Source of the DNA: Tetraselmis striata
Taxonomy: Eukaryota; Chlorophyta; Chlorodendrophyceae; Chlorodendrales; Chlorodendraceae
Length of the DNA stretch: 64,000 nt
NCBI GenBank assembly: GCA_006384855.1
Contig: VCJN01002289.1
Coordinates: 124,001-188,000, forward strand
Direction of reading: 5' to 3'
The notes beneath the pieces are model-generated. The model did no database searches and was not told where the DNA came from. It saw nothing but the letters and a program-made list of their open reading frames with translations. A program made the position numbers and the translations under genes. Shown here piece after piece: positions 11,636 through 22,166 of the stretch. The first letter of the stretch is position 1, and every line of letters starts with the position of its first letter.

Positions 11636-12370
11636 GTTTAAGCAGTGGCCTTCCCGGTGCGCCCCCTTCGTGACCTGACACTGCCCCTTCTTCTTCAATC
11701 TACCGCTCTCTCCTTTCGCTCATCACATGCACAACGAGACTCAACTGAAACGATCTTACTAGTTTACATGGGGTTTCCTCCTTTCCTAATGTCGCCTTTC
11801 CGGCTACCGTTGCTGCTAAGTGGTACGGGTTATTAGTCGATCCGTCGTTGGGCCCTTTTGGGTGCAGCACGAGTAGACATAAAATCAGCCGCAACTAGAC
11901 ATCACAGCTGAGCATGTCATCTTTTTGTTTCGCTGTAAAAATAAAAGTAAAATAAAATAAAAGTTCGCCCCGGGACGTCGGCCGAAGCCGCCCCAGCACT
12001 TGACCTCTTGCGCCAGCTGCAGTCGTAGGTCCGGCATAGCCCATAGACCATTGCCTCATTCGAACCCGCCGAAGGGCTAATGCATCAACCTGGGAAACCC
12101 GGACACGCTGGGACGAAAATGCCGAAAGTTCATCGGCCAGGATTCGATACCCGGACCTCTCGCGTACGGGACGACCGCTCAACCAGTTTCGCTGTGTTGC
12201 ACATAGCGCCCCCCTGACTCACTCCGTTTCCCCTCCGCGTTTTCACTTAACCAACCTGCCAATTTTGGCTCCCGTGCGTGTGAAAGAGCATGCGCGACCT
12301 TTTTGGGACAACCAGACTGAACTTTGAGACCCGCCGTACCTGCTGTAGTCGACACTGCCGCTTGCATTTA
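11636..12370 (+). mobile_element. Terminal segment of a tyrosine-recombinase element (fossil), split by a SINE
   Basis: 11640-11926 is similar to 39590-39880, 36478-36665 and (inverted) 49085-49430: shared blocks include GGGGTTTCCTCCTTTCC and AAGTGGTACGGGTTA. The match resumes at 12186 after the SINE and runs to about 12350. No recombinase frame is attached, so it is a solo end. Confidence 0.65.
11937..12185 (-). mobile_element. tRNA-derived SINE, copy 1, with target-site duplication
   Basis: On the minus strand it starts with a pol III box A, TGGTTGAGCGG, followed by a box-B-like GGTATCGAATCC, a conserved body (GCATTAGCCCTTCGG, CTACGACTGCAG, AGTGCTGGGGCGGCTTCGG) and an A/T-rich tail. It is flanked by the 10-bp direct repeat GTTTCGCTGT at 11927-11936 and 12186-12195. 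It sits inside a YR-element end whose other copies lack it. Confidence 0.85.
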
Positions 12371-12387
12371 TTGTACATTATAATAAA

Positions 12388-12674
12388 TTACATGAGCTAG
12401 CAGCAGACGAAGGCGATATCAGGAAATCACCAAAAAAGGACAATCAGAAAGGTCCTCTACAACAACTATTTTATTTACAGGAGCTAAGCTAGCAGTACAT
12501 CATGACCTAGCGGTAGGTCGTCTACAGCAACTGCGAGGTGGAAGCAGTAGCGGGAGAAGACGCAGAATGGGCACGAGCCCACGCATCAGACTTGGCCATT
12601 TGCACACCGGCAGAGAGAATGCCGCCCAGGTACCATGCACGCAGGCAGAGACCCGCTGCAACAGCCCCCGCCGT
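12388..12674 (-). mobile_element. Short repeat R1, copy 2 (inverted)
   Basis: Inverted relative to 10249-10470, with the same TTACATGAGCTAGCAGCAG terminus and the same CTGCAACAGCCCCCGCCGT inner end. An extra ~70-bp segment follows the AGGTCCTCTACAAC block. With copy 1 it brackets the hAT remnant, the YR end and the SINE. Confidence 0.6.
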
Positions 12675-12687
12675 ACATGATAATGTG

Positions 12688-12776
12688 ATTACATGAGCTA
12701 GACGCAACATTCAAGAAATCCACACAGAAATCCAGAAGGAAATCCAGCTACGGGCCAACAGCAGAGGCAGGAACCG
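12688..12776 (+). repeat. Direct repeat, copy 2 of 2 (partner at 9863-9960)
   Basis: Same start (ATTACATGAGCTAGACGCAA) and nearly the same end as 9863-9960, with one fewer GAAATCCAGAAG unit. Confidence 0.7.
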
Positions 12777-13376
12777 TACATGATAATCATCGATACGTGC
12801 AGCACTTAGTTTCGTATGATATTCTACATCTTGAAATTAGTACGACGTTTCTCCGATTTTGGACGACATTTCTCTGTGCCATCATCACACACATCACGTA
12901 CCGGTACCACCGGTAGTTATTGCTAGAGGATTCGCGCGTGTTAAGCAATCATCGCCGCGTCCGCGCGCCGCGCCGCCCCCCGCCCATCATCAACTCATCG
13001 GCTGCCCGGCCGGGCCGGCCCGGGCGCCCGCGAGCAGCGCGGGGCTTGTTGGGAGCCTGTTCGGTGCCTGCCCGCGATGCCATCGCCCGGCCATCAAGCC
13101 GCTTGCCGCCCATCTGCCGCCCCGAAGAAGTACGCGCACACCACGTCAACCTATCAACAAGCGAGCACACACGACTCTTGCGTCGCGCCGCGCTGTATAT
13201 TCTCTGACCCCGGCACGCCCCGTTCCCCGCACGCGCGCGCCGCCACCCTCCGCGGCCGCCCGCCCGGACGAGTGGGGAGCAGCACCCGCCGGCCAGTGCC
13301 GCCGCGCAGGAGCCGCCGGGCCACGCCCACCTGAAGCACGCACCCCTGCCGCTCCAAGCACCTATAGCGTTGCAAG
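12777..13376. other. Upstream region of SmF
   Basis: No gene recognised. GC-rich from about 12950 and expected to hold the SmF promoter. No convincing TATA box. Confidence 0.5.
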
Positions 13377-14869
13377 ATGGCGGCGGTAAGCGCCCCGCGC
13401 AGAGAGGACTACCCCTCCCCTCCCACCCCCTCCCCCCCCCCCCCCCCCACTGGCCAACGTCCATTTAAACAACCCCCCCGAACCCCCCCCCCCCCCCCCC
13501 CCGTTTCTGCCCCCGTTTCTGCCCCCTTTTTCCTGTGGCTCACCCACGCACCCACTCGTATGGGTCCAGTTGCGCGAGCTGACGCCCCTCCAACCCCGCT
13601 CAGACCGTGCCCATCAACCCCAAGCCCTTCCTGAACGAGCTGACGGGCAAGCCAGTGATCATCAAACTGAAGTGGGGCATGGAGTACAAGGGTGCCCCCC
13701 CAATCCCCTTCGCTTTCCTTCCCCGGCCCACCCCCCTCCCCCTTAGTCCCCCTCGCACCTACCCTTTCAACTCTTTTCCTGCCTCCAGACAGCGCTCAGA
13801 AGGGTCCAGGGTTCTCACCACCCCCCTCTGGGCTGCTCGCCTGACAGGGTACCTGGTGTCGGTGGATTCATACATGAACCTGCAGGTGCGGGATGCCCCA
13901 CCCCCCCCCCTTCCCCCCCGCTCCTGACCTTGACCCTATGCTGCGCTGCCCCTCCTCCTGTTCCCTCCACTGTCTATGCGTCTGCCTTCTTCTCAGCCCC
14001 CCGCTTCCTCTTACCGCTGAGCCCCCCCCCCCCCCCCCGCCCCTCCAATTTGTACCCGCATTTCCTTCCCAGCTCGCCAGTACTGAGGAGTACATCGACG
14101 GCGCGTTCACCGGCAACCTGGGCGAGGTGCTCATCAGGTGCGGCTGTGGCTGGGACCACCCATGCAAAGGCAGAGGCAGGGGGACAGGGGTGGGGGTAGA
14201 CCACGTGCGGCAGTGCTGACGAGAAAGCTCGAGAGTTCGTGCAGCGCAGGCGGGGGATGCAAGGCAACTGGATCCGCGGTCAGGCCGGGCGGGGGGGGGG
14301 GGGAGATGCGTGCACGGCATGGAAAGCGGGTGTGGGCACCCACACCCACACCCACACACCCACAAAACGCACACACATGGCATGGCCAGGTGCCCAGGTG
14401 CCATTGTTATTTTTTGCACGGCCGTACGGTTCTGCACATTCGGCGCCCATCAGCTGCGCGCTCGGCGTCCCTAGGCCTGCGTGATGGAACCCCACCTGCA
14501 AGTGAGGGCTTGCATATGTGGTGATGGTGGTGGTGGTGTGTGTGTGTGTGTACGTGGCTGTGGGGGGAGAGCGGGGGGGGGGGGGGGGTCTGCATGTGAC
14601 AAACAAGGTAGCGGTTGCCTGGCTGCGAGGTGTCGCGTATCTATCGAGGTATTGCGAGGTATCTGCGCTGGCCGGCATGGCTGGGCGCATGCCGACCAGC
14701 GGAGCGCAGCTCGGCTTTGTTTCAGCCCCGCACCCTCGGCGTCTCGCGGCGGACGGGTTCTCCGAGCTGGTCTTCTGAGCCGCGCGCTGTGTGCCGCCCC
14801 GGCAGGTGCAACAACGTTCTGTACATGCGCGGCGTGCCGGAGGAGGATGAAGAGGAGATGGCGTCCTAG
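13377..14869 (+). CDS. SmF: Small nuclear ribonucleoprotein SmF (5 exons)
   Basis: Core component of the seven-member Sm ring that binds U1, U2, U4 and U5 snRNAs in the spliceosome. Exons 13377-13385, 13604-13691, 13848-13885, 14073-14137, 14806-14869 give 87 aa, close to animal SmF (86 aa). Sm1 motif: the [16 protein letters not shown] start, then [20 protein letters not shown] with the family's G-x-L and D-x-x-M-N signature. Sm2 motif: [20 protein letters not shown], the I-R-C/G-N-N-V block. The tail is acidic, EEDEEEMAS. The first exon codes for only three residues (MAA). Introns show C-runs soon after the donor (GTGCCCCCCC at 13692), but the last intron also has G-runs. TGTAA lies at 14965, about 95 nt past the stop. 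It converges tail-to-tail with VFL3. Confidence 0.96.
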
Positions 14870-15840
14870 CGAGGGTTAGCGGCACATGCCCCCCCCCCTC
14901 CCCCCCCCCCCCCCCCCAAACTCTCTTGTGCCCACCGAATGGGGGTGTGGCGGCTCCCCCGTCGTGTAAGCACGCCGGCGCCCGACATCACACAGAAGCG
15001 TCCAACCGCAGAATAACCGGATCCCGCCCTTTGACATGCTGTGACATTGCTTTGGGTTCGCGCATACCAAAACCACCCTGTGTTGGACTGTCTGCGCGGT
15101 GCTGTTTGCGACCCCCACGAACGAGGGAACATGCGTGCAGAAAAAATGCACCAGAACATGCCTTGGGAGTTCCGCGCCCCCCCCCCCCCCCCCCCACACA
15201 CAAAGACACACTGCGATCTGGCCAAAGCACATGAGAAACATGCCACAGAAATGAGCAGCGCCGCGTCTCCAAACCAACCAGTGGGAAGGAATCGAGATGG
15301 CACTCGACACATAAAGCATGCCGGCCGTGGCGCCTGCCCCGTCAGCTTAATTGAAATTGCCTGCCGCGCGTTGACCCAGGAGACACGGCACGCAGTCAGC
15401 CCCCACCCCATACCCAAGGAAACATGACGAGCTCTCGTTCCCAATCAATTATCACACGTGCGCCGAGGGGATCCGCAGCTGCCGGCTGCAGACGACACCT
15501 GCGGCGTCTGTAGATAAGCGAGCTTGATTACAATTCCAGCACCCGGAGCCCTCGTGCGAGGCTTCAGGTGGTCAATGAGAACAAATTTAAAAAAGGTATT
15601 TTAAGACGAGATCGGACCCTTGCGCGTTCTGGGCTGGCCTGGGTGCGGCATCAAACGCAGAGATGGCGCACGCGAAGGGTACCTCCCCGCATCCGTGCAG
15701 CAGCGCGCCCCGCCCCCCCCCCCCCCCCCCCCCCCCCTGCCCCCTCCGGCGCGCGCGCGCGTAGCCAGCAAACAACACCGCCGGCGCAGCGGTGGGTTGG
15801 GTCTATCGAAGCTGCCAGGCGGCGACCCGGGTGCCGCCTC
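14870..15840. other. Convergent intergenic region between SmF and VFL3
   Basis: Long C-runs at 14890-14917, 15178-15195 and 15713-15737. A possible TGTAA poly(A) signal for SmF at 14965. No gene recognised. Confidence 0.5.
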
Positions 15841-18800
15841 TCACCGGAAGCTCTTGCCGCCGCCCTGCCGCGCCGACTTGAGGAAGCTCTGCAGCGCGTG
15901 CAGGCGCTGGTCGATGTTGGCGATCTCCTCCGTCGCGTCCTCAAACGGCACGACGCCCCGCCCGCCGCTGGCCCGCCTCGTCGCCGCCGCGATGGTCGGC
16001 AGGCGCCGCCGCGCCGTCCGCGCCGTCGTCGTACGACTGCGTCGCCGGGGGGCTATCCTCCAGATACGCGGGCGGTGGCGCGCCCGCGGCCGCGTACTCT
16101 GACAGCTTCTCCTTCACGTCGCGAAGCGCGGCGCCCGGGCTTGTGGCGCGCGGGGCGGACTCCCTCGCAGCCGGCTTGCGCCCCGATGGCGCGCGCAGCG
16201 CGCGGTCCCCCTGCCGCCATCACCGCCGCCATCAGTCGCGACTCCGCCCGAGCCGCTTCCAACAGTGTATGTGTCCATCGGAATAGCGGAGCACAATGAC
16301 TATACCGCCGAACACACGCAGAACGCATCAACATGCATACACACAAATACATGCCGCGGCAGGTCAGAGGGCCTGTGCTGTGGGGTGGCGCGAGGGCATG
16401 CAAGCGGGCGCATTGGACTGCGTTGGGATGGGCGGGAAATCGGGTCTGCCTGTCCAGGGCGCAGATGGCGGGCAGGTTCATAACCGACATGCATACACAG
16501 ACCCGACTGAGCAGAGCATGCGGGTGACTGCATCGCTACGTGACGGGAGGGGCGGGTAGGCCGGCATGACAAGACGGAAGAGGAGAGAGGGGGCGAGGGG
16601 GGGGGGGGGGGGGGGGGGGGGGGATGGACACCTGGCACCATTAACAGTTAATGGGGCACGTCAATCGGTGTCACGAGGGGGCATGGTGATATAGGCAGCG
16701 CTGCCGCGAGTACCGGCAACGGTATTAAGGGCACCGTGGGTAGGAACCTGCCCGGTCTGTCAGAGGTTCACATATACAAGAAACAGCGGCGGGCCTGCAG
16801 CGGCTGTTTCTACCTTTGCTTGCCGGCAAGTCCGACGTGAGGCTTGCATTACCTTCACGCGAGTGCGCTTGGAAAGCGGGAAGCAAAGGCGGGAAGGGGG
16901 GGGGGGGGGGGTGCGCACCGGCTCCTCATCCCGGTACATGTTGCGCGGGCGCGCCACCGGGGCAGGCTTGCCGGCGCTGCCTCTCGGCGCCGCGGGGGCG
17001 CGCCCCTCCCGCGCGCTGCTGGCGCGCCACGGCCGGTCGTATGCCGCGCCGTCGGGCGTGCGCGCGCGGCCGCCGCCTCCCCGTGGGGCGGGCGCCTCGC
17101 CGGTGCGCCGCCGCTCCGCGCTGGGGCCGCGGCTGCCGCGGCCGCCGCCGTTGCGCGCGCGGCCAAAGTCGAAGCTGCCCTCGCGGGTGGGTGTGGAGCG
17201 CCCTGCGGCAGCAGATCAAGCGGCTCAGCCACCCCCCCCCCCCCCTCCCGCCCTCTGGTCCTCATCGATTGCGTGGCGTAGAACGAACAGTCACAGAAAT
17301 CGCACGCATGCATTTTAGACAGCACGGCAGCGGAACCATATCAGCGGAATCATGTAAGCGTAAAATAATCATATCATATATATACTTATAGGTTCCCATG
17401 CAAGCCCAATTCGAGGGCTTATAATGAGGGCTCTTGCGGTGGCGTCGGCCCCCGCAGTTCACATGTTTAAAACGTGCGCGAGATTACGAATCCACTCCGT
17501 TCATAGTAAGTAGTTTCCGCCGCTCATCCGTGTCTCTCACCGCCTTACTTATTCCGCACACGAGTACACACAAGGCTGCCTTCAGATCCTCGAGCGCACT
17601 AACCAGGTTAATAGGGATGGAAGTTCGGCCATTAAAAACAGCAAAGAGAAGTAGAACAGAATAGAAATGAAATAGGAAATGTGTCTACAGTCTGGACTAT
17701 TTTGAAAGACGGATAGATCTGAGTCGTATTGCGAATCGATTTCGGAGAGCACCAAGGACATTGTTTGAGTCTTAGTGTCGCCCATTTGTTCACGAAAAGC
17801 ACACGTGCCTTGTTTCAAATTAGATAGAAGTAATTAATCAAATCGATTACTTCAAATCATCATTTCAATTACTTCAAATCAAATTAGAAGTAAGGATAAG
17901 ATTGCGTTAAACTCACTGGGAGTATTATACGCGTAATACTTTTATGCGTCAGGTAATCCTTATATGGTATAGCCAAACGCGCACATAACGGGTATACATA
18001 CTGGTAAGGATTGCAGACATGAAGGATATATTGCAGCAATAGAGCAGACACCAAGGATTATGTAATCCTTACCATCGCGGTCAAACAGTCTATTACAATG
18101 GAGTTTCAGCGATAAATAAGCAGATAGTAAAAGATTATCAGAATAGAGTAGGAATAGAAAACATGCAAGAAGGGTGACAGAACACAGCCAGGCACCGCCG
18201 ATGAGTTCTTGCCACCTGCGCACTGGTTCAAGTTGAGGACGGAATCGAGTGATGCGCTGCATGCCTACAATTCTTCACTGGTAAACAGAACAACCGGTAA
18301 AAAAATGACATTAAGCGAGCTCTCATTCCCTGCTGGACGGCAAAGGGGAAGGGGGGGGGGGGGGGGGGGGGCACCTGAGGACTGGCGCGAGCCGGCAGGG
18401 GAGAAGGTGCGCCGGGAGCGCTCGACCTCCTTCGCGCGCTGGGTCTCCTTCTTCTGGCGCACGTAGGCGGTGGGGTCGAAGCGGCCGGCGGAGGTGGGGC
18501 GGCTGCCGCCACGCGGGGACGCCCCCCGGCTGCCGCCTCGGCTGCCCCCGGGGGAGGGGCCGCGCGAGTAGGGGTCGCCGCGGCTGGGGGCGGGGGAGGG
18601 GTTGCGGGAGGGGTTGCGCGAGCTGGTGCGGGTGCCGCCCCGGCTGCCGGCGGGCGCGTATGCCTGCCTGCGCCGATACGCGGCGGCCCAGGGGGGGGGG
18701 AGGGGGGCAGCGCGGAGCTAATCAGGGCCTCCGCGGAAGCAGTGCCGGCTCACGCCACATCAGCCCGGACCCCTGATTTTGAGACAGTCCCGGATGAAAA

Positions 18801-19339
18801 TATCCCCTCCTTTATCTGCTTTGAGTTCGGGTCAGATTGACCGCCGGGTTTCGGCTCAGCGACCGCCAGATAAGCATCGCCACGAGCCTGGCGGCATGAG
18901 ACGTGTTTCCAGTACGAGTGGAGTAATGCAGGGCAGTATGCGCCTCGAATGCCTGCCGAACTTTATCCTGGATTCCACCCTGAATGCCACAGGTGAAGTC
19001 ACTCCCGTCGTAACGGCTGCCTAGAGCCACCTGACCGAAAGTTGGGTCGTATTTGATCAGGATCGAGAAAGAAGATAACTTGGCTGAAATCCTCACCAAC
19101 ACAACACGTAACGGGGTCAAATTCTGGCCGACTCCATCCGGCTACGTGAATGTGAGTGAATTCAGCCTGGATGCTGAATGTAATGCTGAATGGAAGCCCC
19201 CCCCTTCTCCCTCTCTCCCGGGGTCCCCCGCTGGCTCACCCCTGTGCCTCTCCCGGCGGGCCTGTGAACCCGCCAGCTATCTGCAGTTCTGCGCCCCTCT
19301 CACAGTGCCGCCTGTCAGCCGCCCCCCTCTCGCCCCCCT

Positions 19340-19370
<31 letters not shown>

Positions 19371-20959
19371 GCCCGCTGCACCTGGCGCTGGAGACCTTGG
19401 CGCGCCGGCGCAGCGTTTCCAGCTCCTCCGTCATCACCTTTGCCCTGGCGCGGCTCTCGCGCGCCGCGTCCTTCATGTCCGCCACCGTCGCCTCCAGCTC
19501 CGCGATCAGGTTGGCCTGCCAGTTGCCAAGGCTGGGCTCAGCGGCGGCGCTGACCAGGAGCAGAGGTGGGAAGAGGCGGGTAATGAGAGGTGGGGGTGGG
19601 AGGGGGGACCTTGCGCCGTGACTCCTTGCGATGCGTGGCGCGCTCCTTCTCCAGCGCCACCTCTGCCGCCTCGGCGCGCTCCAGCAGCCCCTCTCTCTCC
19701 TTGCGCATCTGCGCCGCAGCCAAAAGCAGAGCAAGCATGATTGAACCAAACAGGTGGGATTGCTCCCCATGCCACATTGCTCCATGAGAGCCCCCCCCCA
19801 GCCCCCCCCACCCATCCTGCTGGGCCCTGCCCCCTCCTACAGGGCCGCACACGCACCAGGCGCAGCTCGCGCTCTGCCTCCCTGGCCACGCTTGTCAGCC
19901 GCTGCACCTCCGGCCCGAAGTCGCTGCCGCCGTTGGCGGCCGCTCGATCGCGCAGCGCCGCGTTCTCCGCGCGCAGGCGGCGCAGCTCCGCGGCCGTGCC
20001 GTCCCCGGCGCCTGCGCCGCCGGCTGCCTCCTCCAGCGCCGCGCGAAGCTCGGCAATGGTGGCCTTGAGGCCCGCGGGGTCGGGCGCGTCCTCGTAGAGC
20101 AGCGGCAGCGGGAAGTGCACGCGGTCAAACTCGGCGGCGTAGGTGAGGATGAGGTAGCGCTTGTTGTTGGGCGGCAGCGCGGGGCGACCGCCACCGCCGG
20201 GGCCGCCCGCGCCCGCCCGCTCGCGCCGCGCCTTGAGCATCTCCAGGTCCGCGTAGGTGAGCAGGTCCACGAATACGCTGTCGCTGCCCTGCTGGAGCCC
20301 GCTCAGCAGCATGCGCACAAAGACCGGGAATTTCTTGAAGTTGCCCGTCTTGGAGGTGATGTCCTCAATGTCTGGGGATTTGGGGTGTGTGAGACGGGGG
20401 TCTATCAGGGGGCTGCAAAGGCGCAACTGGCGAGCATAGATGCAGCAAGTGGGCTTTGGGGAGGTAGCAGGGCAGGTACATCATGCTGAATACATCATAT
20501 GTTGTTTTGTTGAATGAGACAACCATGGTGGCTCAGCCTCCCCCCCCTCCCCCCCACCTCCCCCGGTATCTCCGTTCCGTTCACCTGTCCCTCTGCCAGC
20601 AGATGTAGGGGAAGGGGGGGGGGGGGGGGGGGCACGCGCGCCGCGTACACTTGGCGCTAAAGTCGCCGCGCCAGCGGTTTGCGTCGTGCTTGCACTCCAC
20701 CGCCACGCTGAGCGCGTCCCCGCGCACGCTGCTCACCGTCACTATGTACGCCACGTTCTGGAAGATCACCTCCATCTGCGCCGAAAACAAGCGATCAGGC
20801 GGCTCAATCCGCAGCGGACAGACCCCTGCCCGTCCCTCAGCGCCGATGTCGACCTCATTCGTCGCGCCACCGGTCACCAGCGGCCCGCGCCGCCCTCGCT
20901 GGAAGGCAGCGCACCGTCTCGGCGAAGTCGCCGCTGAGCATCGCGCCGTCGGTCGCCAT
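15841..20959 (-). CDS. VFL3: VFL3/CCDC61 basal-body (centriole) protein
   Basis: CCDC61/VFL3 organises basal-body fibres and flagellar number and position. Exons (minus): 20959-20915, 20775-20649, 20371-19857, 19708-19610, 19536-19382, 18667-18375, 17202-16919, 16210-16035, 15976-15841; about 609 aa. The N-terminal XRCC4-like head (~1-125) is clear: FSAKYIEDITSKTGNFKKF, LLTYADLEML and NNKRYLILTYAAEFDRVHFP match human CCDC61 block by block. A coiled coil follows (~150-310, Leu/Glu/Arg heptads), then a Ser/Arg/Gly-rich basic region holding the family motif RFDPTAYVRQKK (~385). The tail IDQRLHALQSFLK is also a family hallmark. Two uncertain points: the acceptor of exon 5 (CTGAG rather than CAG), and the last junction, which needs a 58-nt intron (15977-16034) or hides a one-base frame change. 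M1 fragments lie in its introns. Confidence 0.93.
16709..16772 (+). mobile_element. MITE-like repeat M1, partial copy
   Basis: Carries GAACCTGCCCGGTCTGTCAG and flanking family sequence; the rest of the unit is missing. In a VFL3 intron. Confidence 0.45.
17360..17448 (+). mobile_element. MITE-like repeat M1, right-end fragment
   Basis: Ends GGTGGCGTCGGCCCCCGCAG after a CATGCAAGCCCAATTCGAGG-type core, matching the right half of the family. In a VFL3 intron. Confidence 0.5.
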
Positions 20960-21556
20960 GGCGCCCCCACGCGCCGCGCCTCCACGTAGTGTCTAGTCCA
21001 CGCTCTAGCCTCCCTGTCCTAGGCTGGACGGAGGTCCCCGAGCTTGCGGCCGAGAAGGTGTTGGAGGCCGCCGGGAGATGGTGTTAAGTAAAGGTACCTG
21101 TACCGGTACTGTAAACGGTCAGCGCCCCTCGCGCCGGGGCGTATGCGTCGGGGCACAGACGAGTTAGCAGACCGCGCGCCGCGACCGCCAACAACGTCGC
21201 TATCCGCCACCGAGCTGATGCGCGCGACGACAATATTAGCGACTGGGCGAAAAAAAAATAAAAATTAGCGACTGGTCGGTACGGGTACGAGTACCAGCAT
21301 CCAGTATCTCTACTGTACTACGAGTAATCGTTGCGACTATATATCGTCGTCGCTGCTCAATTATATAGCCGAGGAAGTCAAAGGTAAAGTACTACAAGGT
21401 GGTGAGGGGCCCTCCAGTAGAGTGTAGGGTAGTAGTCGGTAATGATCCCCATCGGTCCGCGGCTGTCCCGGATGCTGCTGGGACAAGTACAGGAGATGAT
21501 TTATTGTGCTTAATTATAAAGGTTTATGTTGCGTAAATTTGTGTGCTGCTGACATC
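20960..21556. other. VFL3 upstream region
   Basis: No gene recognised. Changes from GC-rich near the VFL3 start to more AT-rich sequence, with several TACCGGTAC-like motifs, towards the tRNA. Confidence 0.4.
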
Positions 21557-21637
21557 GACACTGTGCCCGAGTGGTTAAGGGGATTGCCTCGAAAGCAATT
21601 GGGTTCGCCCGCGCGCGTTCGAATCGCGTCGGTGTCG
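21557..21637 (+). tRNA. trnS-CGA: tRNA-Ser (anticodon CGA)
   Basis: A seven-pair acceptor stem (GACACTG with CGGTGTC, one G-T pair) and discriminator G. D arm GCCCGAGTGGTTAAGGGG; anticodon stem ATTGC/GCAAT with loop CTCGAAA, anticodon CGA, reading UCG codons. A long variable arm as expected of tRNA-Ser. T arm CGCG/TTCGAAT/CGCG. No CCA is encoded. A T-run (GTTTTTA) just downstream is a pol III terminator. Confidence 0.95.
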
Positions 21638-21936
21638 TTTTTACTTTTCCCTCAGAGGTCCAACTATTTCGGATTGGTCCGAAAGGCCCGATTAGAAAAT
21701 TTTATCCCCAGTTTGTTTTAATGCTGCACTGAGCGCAGTAGAAAACAAAAACCCTAAAACCCGGGAGAGACAAATACCTGCTGTTGCCATATAGCGACTA
21801 TATTTCTCCTAGTGTCGCGATAGTATAAGGTCGCTAATCCTTACTGCGTGTCGTGTAGTATACTGCCCGTCGTCTGCCTCAGGGAGAAATACTGTACAAA
21901 TACTGCATTCGTACCGGAGAAGTAGGACCCGTATTG
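21638..21936. other. Spacer between tRNA-Ser and the retroelement fossil
   Basis: Pol III terminator at the start; no other feature recognised. Confidence 0.5.
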
Positions 21937-22166
21937 CAAGCTTTAGGCAAGATGCTTTAGCGTAGGCAAGGAAAAGGTTTGCAGCAAAGGAATTGTTACA
22001 GTGTACCGGGGCGTACACGGCTTTAAACAGATTGGCTAGCGGCTTGACAGTCGGTTGCGTACATACGCTAGGCTTGGGGCTTCGGAAGTGCAATCTAGTC
22101 TTGGGTCGTCGGCCATCGCTGCAGCATTGCTACGGTATTCATGCGGCATTGCGGTATTATTGCGGC
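21937..22166 (-). repeat. LTR-like direct repeat, left copy
   Basis: About 230 bp very similar to 31580-31810 in the same orientation, sharing TTAGCGTAGGCAAGGAAAAG, GGCTAGCGGCTTGACA and AGTGCAATCTAGTCTTGGGT. It abuts the integrase end of the minus-strand fossil, so it would be the 3' LTR. Confidence 0.7.
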
